A stretch of DNA of 64,000 nucleotides from AP-15 sp963796155 (lineage in GTDB: Bacteria; Pseudomonadota; Alphaproteobacteria; ATCC43930; CGMCC-115725). Numbering within the stretch: position 1 is the first letter of the stretch; every line of letters starts with the position of its first letter. The DNA lies in NCBI GenBank assembly GCA_963796155.1, contig CAWCKT010000055.1, positions 25,496 to 89,495 of the forward strand. The letters run 5' to 3'. A program made the translations under genes and the position numbers. The notes under the pieces are model-generated. The model worked only from the letters and a program-made list of their open reading frames with translations, had not been told where the DNA came from and made no database searches. This document shows positions 28,036-37,300 of this stretch, piece by piece.

Positions 28036-28484
28036 CTCGAGCAGAACGGGTGCGGTCCCTCGACCCGGAATCGCCCGCGTAGAACGCGAAGGCATCGCCG
28101 CTTTTGACGCCGTGCCACTGGAAGGCCTCCAGGTAGAATTACGTCATGATTGCATAGCCGTCGTAAGGATTGAATATATCGACGTCCTTGGGCCAAGCCC
28201 GGCACCCTAGTGGTAGAAACCAGACACTTGACTCCGTTCTTGTCATCCCGGCGGCAGGCCGGGATCTACAGTCTGGCCTGGATACCGGCCTTCGCCGGTA
28301 TGACGGATAGGCGGGTGCGATTCGTCAGGTGCTATCCACTATTACATTCTCCTGGCGGCGCGGTCGGTCCGGTCCTCGATCTCGTCCAAATCGGCCTGTG
28401 TGGTGCGCTGCCTGAAATTGTGCTGTGAGTGATTGAGCACATAGGCCGGCCTTTGCCGCATGTCGCGGGCGCGCTCGGCAGCAC
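28030..28484 (-). pseudogene. Thiolase-family 3' fragment, copy 2 (with inserted repeat)
   Basis: It matches copies 1 and 3 on the minus strand but begins at the CCGCCGCTCGA point, so the last ~65 codons of the thiolase are lost. It is more decayed than copy 3 (several small indels around 28,110-28,150). It is split by a 132-bp repeat at 28,209-28,341, inserted at the same base as in copy 3. To the right it extends to ~28,484, covering the segment that reads RQRTTQADLDEIEDRTDRAA in copy-3-like sequence. Confidence 0.8.
28209..28341. repeat. MITE-like palindromic insertion, copy 1
   Basis: About 133 bp bounded by TAGTGG...CCACTA, with an internal dyad GTCATCCCGGC...GCCGGTATGAC. It is absent from thiolase copy 1 at the equivalent base (~26,931) and nearly identical to 29,816-29,947. 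Confidence 0.8.
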
Positions 28485-28541
28485 CGCCAATTGCTTCGGC
28501 ACAGGATTTGGCGTATTCGTACTGTGAATTACGGAGTTTGC

Positions 28542-28820
28542 ATGGAAATGGTCCGCATGACCGAAGCCGAGCTGCAACAAGGCTTTCGAGCCTTGGCAGG
28601 CCGCGCCCGCCGCGAGCCGGTGACGATCACCACCCCCGCCGGCACCACCCCGGACGGCCGCGATGAATTCGTGGTGTTGTCGGCCGAGGAATATGCACGC
28701 CTCAAACGGCGCGATCGACGCGTCGGACTTACCGAGGAGCTTCCCGAGGAGTGGGTCGAAGCCGTGCGCAACGCCAAGGTGCCGGACGAATTCGCCGCCC
28801 TCGACGCCGAGCTGAAATAG
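28542..28820 (+). CDS. Type II toxin-antitoxin system antitoxin (Phd/YefM-like)
   Basis: ATG 28542 has a GGAG site; the product is 92 residues. MTEAELQQGFRALAGRARRE and the VLSAEEYARLKRRDRR block match the small antitoxins that pair with PemK-like toxins in alphaproteobacteria. It is followed eight bases later by the first 32 codons of such a toxin, which is cut short. The antitoxin itself looks complete. Confidence 0.72.
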   Translation: MEMVRMTEAELQQGFRALAGRARREPVTITTPAGTTPDGRDEFVVLSAEEYARLKRRDRRVGLTEELPEEWVEAVRNAKVPDEFAALDAELK

Positions 28821-28827
28821 CTCGTGC

Positions 28828-28926
28828 GTGCCGCTGCCCGCGCCTGTTCCGGGCCTTGTCATCCGCTATAGCTATTTGTGGCACAGCGAGCACCCGGCGG
28901 GGCGCGAGGAGGTGCGGCTTAGGTAG
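28828..28926 (+). pseudogene. Truncated PemK/MazF-like toxin remnant
   Basis: GTG 28828 starts MPLPAPVPGLVIRYSYLWHS, the conserved N-terminus of alphaproteobacterial PemK-like proteins, and then stops at 28,926 after 32 residues. The catalytic remainder is absent, so the toxin is inactive. It directly follows the intact antitoxin. Confidence 0.65.
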
Positions 28927-28961
28927 AGGAAAGCAGCGCAAAAGGGGACGGTTTGGGGGGA

Positions 28962-29363
28962 TCAGCGCTCTTTGAGGCGCTTCAACCCGTCAAGGAAGCG
29001 GGAGACCTCAGCGCGCGTCCAGCTCGCCCCCTCGTTCCAGAACTCCAGCAGCGCGTCGCGGTTGAGACCGACCCACGCGGAGACCAGCGGAGCGCGCTGT
29101 CTGACGACGTGGTCCGGCAGGCTGTTCGCCACGACCCGTGGCGGGTCAGCGATCGTCACCGAGCAGCTCGGCTGCGCTTCCCCTGCCCGGCCATCGAAGT
29201 ACTTCACGCGCGGCCCGTGCCTGCCCATGCGTGTCGATACGAAGATCGTCCCGGGGATGCCGGTATCCTCCTCCGGGAGGTTCGCCATCTCGACCAGGTC
29301 CTCGTCCGCCAGCTCGTCGGCTAGCGGCGCGTCCGCGGGCACATTGGTGACGGTCATCGGCAT
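28962..29363 (-). CDS. Conserved hypothetical protein
   Basis: This 133-residue protein is not recognised with confidence. It has an acidic N-terminus (ADELADEDLVEMANLPEED), a beta-rich middle containing IFVSTRMGRHGPRVKYFDGRAG, and a helical C-terminus with LLEFWNEGASW and FLDGLKRLKER. No signal peptide or membrane segment is visible, so it should be cytosolic. Similar short proteins occur in alphaproteobacterial genomes near mobile DNA. Composition and frame look like a real gene. It is flanked by the broken toxin locus and thiolase copy 3. Confidence 0.65.
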   Translation of the reverse strand: MPMTVTNVPADAPLADELADEDLVEMANLPEEDTGIPGTIFVSTRMGRHGPRVKYFDGRAGEAQPSCSVTIADPPRVVANSLPDHVVRQRAPLVSAWVGLNRDALLEFWNEGASWTRAEVSRFLDGLKRLKER

Positions 29364-29454
29364 GGGAGAACCAAAATAACGTCGTGGTCTCTAAAAGTAA
29401 AGGTCGGCCCGGCGCAGTCGGAACCGCCAAGGCGCCTTCACCCGGTGGGTCCGT

Positions 29455-30115
29455 CAGCTCGGGATTTGCCGAACATGATCCAGCCGCCACTGCTTGGCGT
29501 GGTGAATGCCGCCAGCGCAGTCTCTGCCCGCACCCTGACCTGCCGTGCGCCGGCCGTGCCGCGGAGCTGCTCTATGCTGTCGGTGTACATGGCCGTACGG
29601 GTGCGCCCGTTCCCCAAATTGCCGCCGCTCGAAGAGAACGGGTGCGGTCCCTCGACCCTGATATCGCCCGCGTAGAACGCGAAGGCATCGCCGCGTTTGA
29701 CGCCGTGCCACTGGAAGGCCTCGCCACCACCCTCCCCGGAAGAACTGCGCCATGGGTGCATAGCCGTCGTAAGGATTGAATATATCGACGTCCTTGGGCC
29801 CAAGCCCGGCACCCTAGTGGTAGAAACCAGACACTTGACTCCGTTCTTGTCATCCCGGCGCAGGCCGGGATCTACAGTCTGGCCTGGATACCGGCCTTCG
29901 CCGGTATGACGGATAGGCGGGTGCAATTCGTCAGGTGCTATCCACTAGTACATTCTCCTGGCGGCGCGGTCGGTCCAGTCCTCGATCTCGTCCAAATCGG
30001 CCTGCGTGGTGCGCTGCCTGAAGTTGTGCTGTGAGTGATTGAGCACATGGACCGGCGACTGCCGCATGTCGCGGGCGCGCTCGGCAGTCGTGAACAGATA
30101 CGCGGCGGATGTGTT
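29455..30115 (-). pseudogene. Thiolase-family 3' fragment, copy 3 (longest, with inserted repeat)
   Basis: On the minus strand it reads, from the right, TTAERARDMRQSPVHVLNHS, QRTTQADLDEIEDWTDRAARR, the 132-bp insertion (29,816-29,947), EGAGLGPEDVDIFNPYDGY, a 16-bp insertion near 29,725-29,740, then AFQWHGVKRGDAF through GGWIMFG. It represents the last ~200 codons of a lipid-transfer-protein-type thiolase. Right of ~30,115 it is joined to a plus-strand hydrolase fragment. Copies 1 and 3 are about 95% alike by eye. Confidence 0.85.
29816..29947. repeat. MITE-like palindromic insertion, copy 2
   Basis: 132 bp, the same element as 28,209-28,341 with only a few differences. It is inserted at the identical position in the thiolase sequence, so the copies share one insertion event followed by duplication. 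Confidence 0.8.
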
Positions 30116-30120
30116 GACTG

Positions 30121-30379
30121 GCCGGTGTACTGCGGCTTCGGCTTTAATGTCGGACACTATCGCGGCGCCTGGCGCATCGACCACGGCTGGGAGGGGCTCG
30201 GCCTCGACCTGCCGATGGTCCATCGTCACTATGACGTGTTCGAGATCGCCCCCGAGCGGATGGCCTGGTTCGGGAAGAGGACCGTGCAATTCGTCATTGG
30301 CGTCGAGGGTCACATCGAGAGCCTGGCCGTGCCGCTCGAGCCGGCGGTGGCGCCGATCACATTCCGGCGCCTGCCGTAG
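30121..30379 (+). pseudogene. C-terminal fragment of a serine hydrolase (DUF3471-like domain)
   Basis: An open stretch with no credible start reads VYCGFGFNVGHYRGAW, then LDLPMVHRHYDVFEIAPERM and ends LAVPLEPAVAPITFRRLP. This resembles the C-terminal domain of beta-lactamase-type serine hydrolases (DUF3471). The catalytic domain is missing, and the left edge abuts thiolase copy 3. It is probably a rearrangement remnant rather than an expressed gene. Confidence 0.6.
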
Positions 30380-30455
30380 CCGCCGATACTGGCGCCCCCT
30401 TGACAGAGGTCGGACCCAGCAACCATATATGTTATAGCAATTGCTTAAGGAGAAA

Positions 30456-30542
30456 ATGATGCGCAAAACCGGGTGCCAAATTTCCCTGCCAAATGCCCCA
30501 AACCGCAGCGAAATTCCGCTGCCGGCAGGCTCGGCCAAATAG
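30456..30542 (+). CDS. Possible 28-residue peptide with its own promoter and ribosome site
   Basis: ATG 30456 is preceded by TAAGGAG and, further up, TTGACA at 30,400-30,405 and an AT-rich TATATGTTATAG block. The peptide begins MMRKTGCQISLPN and ends GSAK. The signals are unusually good for this G+C-rich genome, but the coding part contains a half-copy of the TTTCCCTGCC repeat, so it may be repeat-derived. Confidence 0.3.
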   Translation: MMRKTGCQISLPNAPNRSEIPLPAGSAK

Positions 30543-30610
30543 AGAGATGGTGCTGATATATCGAAGATTTTTTGCGTCGAGAGGGCGTTTTCGGGGGCTG
30601 AAAAGCGTTT

Positions 30611-30630
30611 TTTCCCTGCCGTCAGGGAAA
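30611..30630. repeat. Short palindrome TTTCCCTG...CAGGGAAA
   Basis: Eight-base arms with a four-base loop lie just downstream of the aldo/keto reductase stop. A half-copy lies at ~30,480. It could act as a terminator stem, though no T-run follows it. Confidence 0.5.
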
Positions 30631-30662
30631 ACGGACTTCGTCCCCTCTCCGCGGCGCGCCGG

Positions 30663-31664
30663 TCAAATATACACCCCGCGCATCCCGCCCTCGGGATAGC
30701 GGGTACCGGCGGCGGCGCCGATCGGGATCGCGGCGGAGATGCGGTCGATGTCGCCCGGGCTCAGCCGGATGCGCAGCGCGCCGACATTCTCCTCGAGCCG
30801 AGCTATCTGCTTGGTGCCTGGGATCGGGACGACGTCCGGTCCTTGCGCCAAGAGCCAGGCGAGTGCCAGCTGCGCCGGGGTGCAGGCCTTCTCCGCGGCG
30901 ATCGCCTCGATGCGTTCGACCAACGCGCGGTTCTTGGCGAAATTGTCGCCCATGAAGCGCGGATGACGGCCGCGCGTGTCGCCCGCGTCGAGATGGGCGA
31001 GATCGGGCACGACCCCAGCTAAGAGGCTGCGGCCGAGCGGCGCATAAGCGAAAAATGAAATGCCGAGGTCGCGGGTCAGCTCGCGCGTCTCGGTCGCCTC
31101 CTCGCGATAGAGCAGCGAGAATTCCATCTGGACCGCGGCGAGCGGGTGGGTCGCATGGGCCCGGCGGATACGCTCCGGCCGCGCCTCGCACAGCCCGAGA
31201 AAACGGACCTTGCCCTGCTCGACGAGCCGGGCCATCGCGCCGACCGTCTCCTCGACCGGCACTGCCGGATCGACCCGGTGCTGATAATAGAGGTCGATGA
31301 CCTCGACCCCGAGCCGCTTCAGGCTCGCCTCGCACGCTTGCGCCACGTAGGCCGGGCTGCCGTCGACGCCGTTGGCGCCGCCGGGGCGCCGCGTCTGGCC
31401 GAATTTGCTGGCGATCACGATGCCGTCGCGCCGGCCCCTCAGCGCCCGGCCGAGCAGCTCCTCGTTCTGACCCCAGCCATACATGTCCGAGCTGTCGAAA
31501 TGATCGACGCCGAGATCGATCGCCCGGTGGATCAGCGCGATCCCTGCCCCCTCGTCGCTCGTTCCATATACCCCGGACAGCGACATGCAGCCGAGGCCGA
31601 TCGCCGAGACCTCCGGGCCGGCCTTGCCGAGCCTGCGCCGTTGCGTGACCATCGTCTCGCTCAT
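30663..31664 (-). CDS. Aldo/keto reductase
   Basis: Full-length protein (333 aa) of the AKR superfamily TIM barrel. The start LGKAGPEVSAIGLGCMSLSG is typical. The catalytic tetrad is visible as Asp and Tyr in FDSSDMYGWGQNEELLG, Lys in IVIASKFGQ and His in LYYQHRVDP. The C-terminal cofactor-binding part includes VPIPGTKQ. It reduces carbonyls with NADPH; sequence style matches the AKR13/YhdN-like oxidoreductases. It is divergent from the BNR-repeat protein. A degenerate duplicate of its 3' end lies at 22,125. Confidence 0.93.
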   Translation of the reverse strand: MSETMVTQRRRLGKAGPEVSAIGLGCMSLSGVYGTSDEGAGIALIHRAIDLGVDHFDSSDMYGWGQNEELLGRALRGRRDGIVIASKFGQTRRPGGANGVDGSPAYVAQACEASLKRLGVEVIDLYYQHRVDPAVPVEETVGAMARLVEQGKVRFLGLCEARPERIRRAHATHPLAAVQMEFSLLYREEATETRELTRDLGISFFAYAPLGRSLLAGVVPDLAHLDAGDTRGRHPRFMGDNFAKNRALVERIEAIAAEKACTPAQLALAWLLAQGPDVVPIPGTKQIARLEENVGALRIRLSPGDIDRISAAIPIGAAAGTRYPEGGMRGVYI

Positions 31665-31742
31665 CGACTTCTCCTTATCCTTTGTGGCCCGCCTTATTAG
31701 AGGCGTATGATCCCCGCGGCAATCCAGGCGAGGGAGGAGTTG

Positions 31743-32792
31743 ATGGCAGCTACGTCACATGTTTACGCCGGTGCGGCGCGCTCGATGGAGGGGACGTTCG
31801 GCGGCGTCTTCCGTCAAGCCGTCGGCGACGATCGGTGGGAGAATCTCACCACCGGCTTGCCCGAGGACACTCAGGTGCATGCGATCACGGTTCATCCCGA
31901 CAACCCCGATGTGGTGTATATCGGTACCACCAAAGGCGCTTTCCGCAGCACCAACCGCGGTACACGGTGGGAAAAGCTCAACCTGCCGGGGGACGCCGAC
32001 ATATGGTCGGTCTGTATCCACCCGAAGAACGCGCGCATTGTCTACGCCGGTGCCTCGCCCCCGGGCGTCTACCGCAGCGACGATGGCGGCGACACCTGGC
32101 GCAAGACGGCGGATCCCGGCTTGCCCGACCGGGTGATCATGGGGTTCGCCTGCCGGGTCATGCGGCTCGGTGTCGATCCCAATTCGCCCGACGATATCTA
32201 CGCAACGCTCGAAGCCAACGGCACGATGCGCAGCCGTAACGGCGGCGAGACCTGGGAGGACTGCACCGCCGATCTGATCCGCTTCTGCGAGGAGCCCAAA
32301 TATAGGAGCCGCATTGGCAGCCAGACCGAAATCGAGGGAATGCTCGACGGCCATGCGCTCGCCGTCAGCGCCGCAGCGCCCGGCACTGTGTTTCTCGCCA
32401 ACCGCATGGGCCTCTTCCGCAGCGATGACCGCGGCGAGACCTGGAAGGACATGGAGATCGGCCGGTTCTCGCCGCTGACCTATGGCCGCGACATCCGCGT
32501 CTCGCCGCATGACCCCAAGGTCATGTATGCCTGCCTCAGCCCGGCGGCGCGCAGCACCGACGGGTCGATCTACCGCAGCGAGGATGTCGGCCGCACCTGG
32601 AAGCGCTTCGATCACGGGGTCAAGGCCGAAGCCACGATGATGGCGGTCGCCGTGCACCCGCGCGATCCCAACCAGGTTTACGGCGTCTCGCGCTTCGGGC
32701 AGGTCTTCGGCACGCAGGACGGCGGCCGCACCTGGCGCGAGCACCGGTTGCCGGAAGGCGCTCGCGACCTGTACGCGGTCGCCTGCGGATAG
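31743..32792 (+). CDS. BNR/YCF48-type beta-propeller (sialidase-like fold) protein
   Basis: ATG 31743 is preferred over 31,707 because GAGGGAGGAG precedes it. The ~349-residue product has repeated Asp-box-like units: STNRGTRWEKL, SDDGGDTWRKT, SRNGGETWEDC, SDDRGETWKDM, SEDVGRTWKRF and TQDGGRTWREH, about one per 45-60 residues. These are the loops of a six- or seven-bladed propeller. There is no signal peptide and no catalytic Tyr/Glu set recognisable as a sialidase, so the role is unknown. It may be transcribed with the aldolase gene downstream. Confidence 0.85.
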   Translation: MAATSHVYAGAARSMEGTFGGVFRQAVGDDRWENLTTGLPEDTQVHAITVHPDNPDVVYIGTTKGAFRSTNRGTRWEKLNLPGDADIWSVCIHPKNARIVYAGASPPGVYRSDDGGDTWRKTADPGLPDRVIMGFACRVMRLGVDPNSPDDIYATLEANGTMRSRNGGETWEDCTADLIRFCEEPKYRSRIGSQTEIEGMLDGHALAVSAAAPGTVFLANRMGLFRSDDRGETWKDMEIGRFSPLTYGRDIRVSPHDPKVMYACLSPAARSTDGSIYRSEDVGRTWKRFDHGVKAEATMMAVAVHPRDPNQVYGVSRFGQVFGTQDGGRTWREHRLPEGARDLYAVACG

Positions 32793-32810
32793 CGTAAGCT
32801 TTGTCCCTCA

Positions 32811-32846
32811 CCCCTCCTTCTCCCCACGAATGGGGAGAAGGAGGGG
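32811..32846. repeat. Perfect 16-bp-arm hairpin between the BNR and aldolase genes
   Basis: CCCCTCCTTCTCCCCA, four-base loop, then the exact inverted copy. It belongs to a common G+C-rich dispersed palindrome type. It ends 15 bases before the chosen aldolase start, so it may influence translation or terminate the upstream transcript. Confidence 0.8.
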
Positions 32847-32860
32847 CGCCGTTAGGGAAC

Positions 32861-33661
32861 ATGTCGATGGCCGAAGAGACCCGCAACTCGATGAAGCAGA
32901 AGCTCGCTGCCGGCGAGCTGGTGCTTTGCATGAACCTGCGCCTCGCGCGCAGCGTCGACATCGCGATGGTCGCCAAGGCGGGCGGCTACGATGCGCTCTA
33001 TGTCGATATGGAGCACAGTCCCTACTCGATCGAGACCACCTCGACGATCTGCGCCGCCGCCCTCGGCATCGGCATTACCCCGCTGGTGCGGGTGCCGAGC
33101 CATGACGCGCATTGGTCGAGCCGGGTACTCGACGGCGGCGCGCAGGGTGTCATCGTTCCGCATGTCAATAACCGCGGCGAGGCCGAGGCCGTCGTGCGCA
33201 ATTGCCGCTTCCCGCCCGTGGGCCGCCGCTCGGTGATGGGGCTCGGGCCGGCGCTCGGTTATCGCGCCGCACCGCTCGGCGAGCTGAACGACCGCCTCAA
33301 CCGTGATACCGCGCTGATCGTCATGCTGGAAACCGCCGAGGGCATCGACAATGCCGCGGTGATCGCCGCATTGCCCGGGATCGACGTGTTGCTGATCGGC
33401 TCGGGCGACTTGACGACGGACTACGGTATTCCCGGGCAGGTCGACCACCCGCGTCTGCGCGAGGCCTATGAGCGCGTCGCGGAAGCCTGCCGGGCGCACG
33501 GCAAGGTGCTGGGTGTCGGCGGCATCCGCCACAATGTCGCGCTGCAGGGCGAGCTGATCCGTCTCGGCGCGCGCTTTGTGATCGCCGGCACCGACGTCAA
33601 TTACGTCCTCGCCGGCGCGCGCCAGGACACGACGGCATTACGCGCGATCCCGCTCGGGTAA
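32861..33661 (+). CDS. HpcH/HpaI-type aldolase/citrate lyase family protein
   Basis: From ATG 32861 the product is 266 aa. The open frame extends 20 codons further back, but those codons lie within the palindromic repeat and do not fit the family. Class II pyruvate aldolase features are present: LARSVDIAMVAKAGGYDALY, VDMEHSP with metal/substrate residues, LVRVPSHDAHW, the GAQGVIVPHVNN motif and VMLETAEGIDNAAVIAA with the metal-binding Glu. Such enzymes cleave or form 2-keto-3-deoxy acids with pyruvate. The substrate is unknown. Confidence 0.88.
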   Translation: MSMAEETRNSMKQKLAAGELVLCMNLRLARSVDIAMVAKAGGYDALYVDMEHSPYSIETTSTICAAALGIGITPLVRVPSHDAHWSSRVLDGGAQGVIVPHVNNRGEAEAVVRNCRFPPVGRRSVMGLGPALGYRAAPLGELNDRLNRDTALIVMLETAEGIDNAAVIAALPGIDVLLIGSGDLTTDYGIPGQVDHPRLREAYERVAEACRAHGKVLGVGGIRHNVALQGELIRLGARFVIAGTDVNYVLAGARQDTTALRAIPLG

Positions 33662-33668
33662 TCCGCGA

Positions 33669-34316
33669 TTGGGCGATCTGCTGAGTTGCCTCGAGCCGGC
33701 GGAAAGCATCGAACCGCTCGGGGAAAGAGCCGTGGTGCTGCGCGGCTTCGCGCGGCATGAGGCGGCGGTTCTGGTCGCGGCGGTGGCGGAAATCACCGCC
33801 TCCGCACCGTTCCGCAACATGATTACGCCCGGCGGCTTCCGGATGTCGGTGGCGATGACCAATTGCGGCCGGGCGGGCTGGGTAACGGATCGCAAAGGCT
33901 ATCGCTACGAGTTCGTCGACCCGATAACCGGCTGTGCATGGCCCCCGATGCCGCCATCTTTTCGGGGCCTCGCCGCAGGTGCTGCGGAAGCCGCCGGTTT
34001 TGCCGGTTTCGAACCCGATGCGTGCCTGATCAACCGATACGAACCCGGAACGCGGCTGTCGCTGCACCGTGACGAGAACGAACGCGACCTGACGGCGCCG
34101 ATCGTCTCGGTTTCTCTCGGGCTGCCCGCGATTTTCTTGTTTGGCGGCAACAGCCGCGGCGACCGGCCTAGCCGCATTGGGCTGGAGAGCGGCGATGTCG
34201 TGGTGTGGGGCGGCCCCGATCGTCTGGTCTATCACGGCGTCGCGCCGCTTGCCGAAGGAGACGATCCGCTGACCGGGCCATGCCGGATCAATCTGACCTT
34301 TCGCAAGGCGCTTTGA
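33669..34316 (+). CDS. alkB: AlkB-type Fe(II)/2-oxoglutarate-dependent dioxygenase
   Basis: The protein (~215 aa) starts at TTG 33669, eight bases after the aldolase stop. It has the AlkB DNA/RNA demethylase signature: the iron-binding HxD in SLHRDENERD, the distal His in RLVYHGVAPL, and the 2-oxoglutarate Arg pair in RINLTFR. NRYEPG and the substrate-lid region FRMSVAMTNCG also fit E. coli AlkB. It repairs alkylated bases (1-meA, 3-meC) by oxidation. There is no ada gene nearby, so control by the adaptive response is not evident. Confidence 0.93.
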   Translation: MGDLLSCLEPAESIEPLGERAVVLRGFARHEAAVLVAAVAEITASAPFRNMITPGGFRMSVAMTNCGRAGWVTDRKGYRYEFVDPITGCAWPPMPPSFRGLAAGAAEAAGFAGFEPDACLINRYEPGTRLSLHRDENERDLTAPIVSVSLGLPAIFLFGGNSRGDRPSRIGLESGDVVVWGGPDRLVYHGVAPLAEGDDPLTGPCRINLTFRKAL

Positions 34317-34329
34317 GCCTGTCGGAAAT

Positions 34330-37300
34330 TTATTCGGCTGGCTGATGATGATGGATGACCGCCGGTCGCGGATAGTTGCCGGCGGGTACCAGGGCGTGGT
34401 CGTGGGCGATGCCCGCCGGCCGGCCACGGCGTCCGGCGAGCCAGTCGGAGAGGCGGTCCATGTAAATGTAGGTGACCGGGATCGTAAACAGGGTCAGCGC
34501 CTGCGACACGACGAGCCCGCCCACGACGGCCACGCCCAAGGGCTGGCGCAATGATGCACCGGCGCCGAGCCCGAGTGCGATCGGCAGGATGCCAAAGATC
34601 GCCGCCATTGTCGTCATCATAATCGGGCGAAAGCGCAGTACGGCTGCCTCGACGATCGCCTCTTCCGCCGATTTATGCTCGTGCCGGCGGCGCTCGATCG
34701 CGAAGTCGATCATCATGATCGCGTTTTTCTTGACTATGCCGATCAGCATGATCAGCCCGATGATCGCGATGACGCTCAAATCAAAGCCGAAGAGCTGCAG
34801 GCACAGCAGCGCGCCGACGCCGGCCGGCGGCAAGCTCATCAGGATTGTGACCGGGTGAATGAAGCTCTCGTACAAGACGCCGAGCACGATGTAGACGGCA
34901 AAGATCGCCGCCGCGATCAACAGGGGCTCGGTCGATAGCGAGCTCTCGAACGCCTGGGCGGTGCCCTGGAACGAAGTTTCGATGGTCTTTGGCAGCCCCA
35001 TCTCCGCCGTCGCCTGGTCGATCCGGTCGACCGCCTGGCCGAGCGAGGTCCCGGGTGCCAGATTGAATGATAGGGTCGCTGCGGGAAATTGGTCCTGATG
35101 ATTGACCGATAGCGCGGTCGTGGTCGGCACCAGCCGGGCAAACTCGCTGACTGGGACCAGTTGCCCGCCCGAACCGTGGACATAAAGACGCGACAGGGCC
35201 GAGATATCTTTCTGGTATTGCGGCTCCAGCTCCATCACGACGTGATAGGTATTGAGATTACCGTAGACTTCGGTCACGTAGCGCTGGCCGAAGGCGTCGT
35301 AAAGAGTGGTCTCAATGGTGCCGGGATTGACGCCGACGCGCGTGGCGAGATCGCGGTTGATGTCGATCTTCAATTGTGGGCTGGCGAGTTGCATGTCGCT
35401 GGCGACATCCTCGATGCCGGGGATGGTCTTCAGCTTGTCTTCGACCTTTGGCGCCCATTGTTGCAATTCAGCGAGATCGGTGTCCTGCAATGTGTACTGG
35501 TATTCGGTTGCAGTTAGCCGCCCGCCGACCTGGATCGTTTCGAGCGGCTGCAGGTAGGTGTGGATGCCGGGAACCTGGGCCAGCTTTGGCCGCAGTCGGT
35601 CGATGATCTGCTGTTCGCTCGCCTTGCGCTGATCCCAAGGCTTCAGCGAGATGAACAGGCGGCCGGTGTTGTTGCCCTGACTGGCGCCGCCGCCGATCGC
35701 CGACCCGACCGACACGACGTCGGGATCGCGCATAATTACTGCCGCGGCGCGCTGCTGCAGATCGGCCAGGCCCATGAACGAAACGTCCGGAGAACCCTTG
35801 GTGAATCCGAAGATGATGCCGGTGTCCTCTTCGGGGATGAAGCCCTTCGGGATCTCGACGACGAGCCAGCCGGTCAACGCGATCAGGGCGAGATTGAACA
35901 GCATCGCCCAAAGCCGAATTTTCAGCACCCCGCGCAAGGTCCGCTGATAGCCGTGTAGGGTGCGTTCAAAAGCCCATTCGCTCCATCGATAGAGGCGCCC
36001 GTGCTTGACCCGCCGCGGATCGACGAGAAACAGCGACGCCATCATCGGCGACAAGGTCAGCGCGATGATCGCGGACAGCACGATCGCGACCGAAACGGTC
36101 ACGCCGAATTCGCGGAACAGACGGCCAACGATCCCGCCCATGAACAGGACCGGGATGAAGACCGCGATCAGCGAGATCGTGATCGACACGATCGTAAAGC
36201 CGATCTCGCCGGCGCCCTTTAATGCCGCGGTCAGAGGATCATCGCCCTGTTCGAGATAACGGTAGACGTTTTCAAGCATGACAATCGCATCGTCGACGAC
36301 GAGGCCGACAGCAAGGGTCAGGCCCATCAGCGAGAGGTTGTCGAGGCTGTCGCCAAAGAAATAGAGGATCGGAAAGGTCCCGAGCAACGACAGCGGCACC
36401 GTGACGCTCGGGATCACCGTCGCCCAAAAACTACGCAGAAACAAAAAGATGACGAGGACGACGAGGACGACCGTGAAGAGCAGGGTCAGCTTCACATCGG
36501 TAAAGCTGGCGCCGATCGACAGCGAGCGGTCGTTGACAACGCTGACCTTGATCGAGGGCGGCATCCCGGCCTCGAACGCCGGCAGGTGGGCCTTTATGTT
36601 GTCGACGACCTGCAAGGTGTTCGACCCCGCCTGCCGCCAGATGCCGATCATCTCGCCGATGTGGTTGTTGACCCAGTCTAGCTGCAGCGGGACATCGGAC
36701 CCAACGACGACCCGGCCGATGTCGCTGATGCGCACCGGCGCGCCGTTGCGGTACGCGACGATGACGCGGCTCAACGGGCCGGTCTGCAACAACTGCCCGT
36801 TGGCGCCGATCTGATAGGCCTGCTCCGAGCCCTGCAACGCGCCGACCGGCTCTTCGAGGGTATTGTTGGTAATCGCCGTCGCGACATCGTCGATGCCAAT
36901 GCTGCGCGCCGCCATCTCCGTCGGGTTTAGCTGCACCGTCGGCGCATATTTCTGCTCGCCGAAAATGACGACCTGCGCGATGCCCGGCAGCATCGAGACG
37001 CGCTGGGCGAGGTTCAAATCGGCGTATTGGTCGAGCTCGGGCAGGCTCATGACGTTCGAGGTCAGCCCGAGAATGAATACCGGCTTTTCGGCGGGATTGA
37101 CCTTTTTGTAGGTCGGCGGATTGGGCAGTTCTTTTGGCAGCACCCCGCTGGCGGCGTTGATCGCCGCCTGGACATCGCCGGCCGCACCGTCGATGTCGCG
37201 CGACAACGCGAATTGCAAGGTAATGACGCTGCTGCCCTCAATATTGTACGAGGTGATCTGCGAGATACCGGGAAGGCTGGCGAATTGCCGCTCGAGTGGC

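Noticed and set aside
30611..30630. Rho-independent terminator of the aldo/keto reductase
   Set aside because: The stem is good, but no T-run follows on the relevant strand; kept only as a palindrome.
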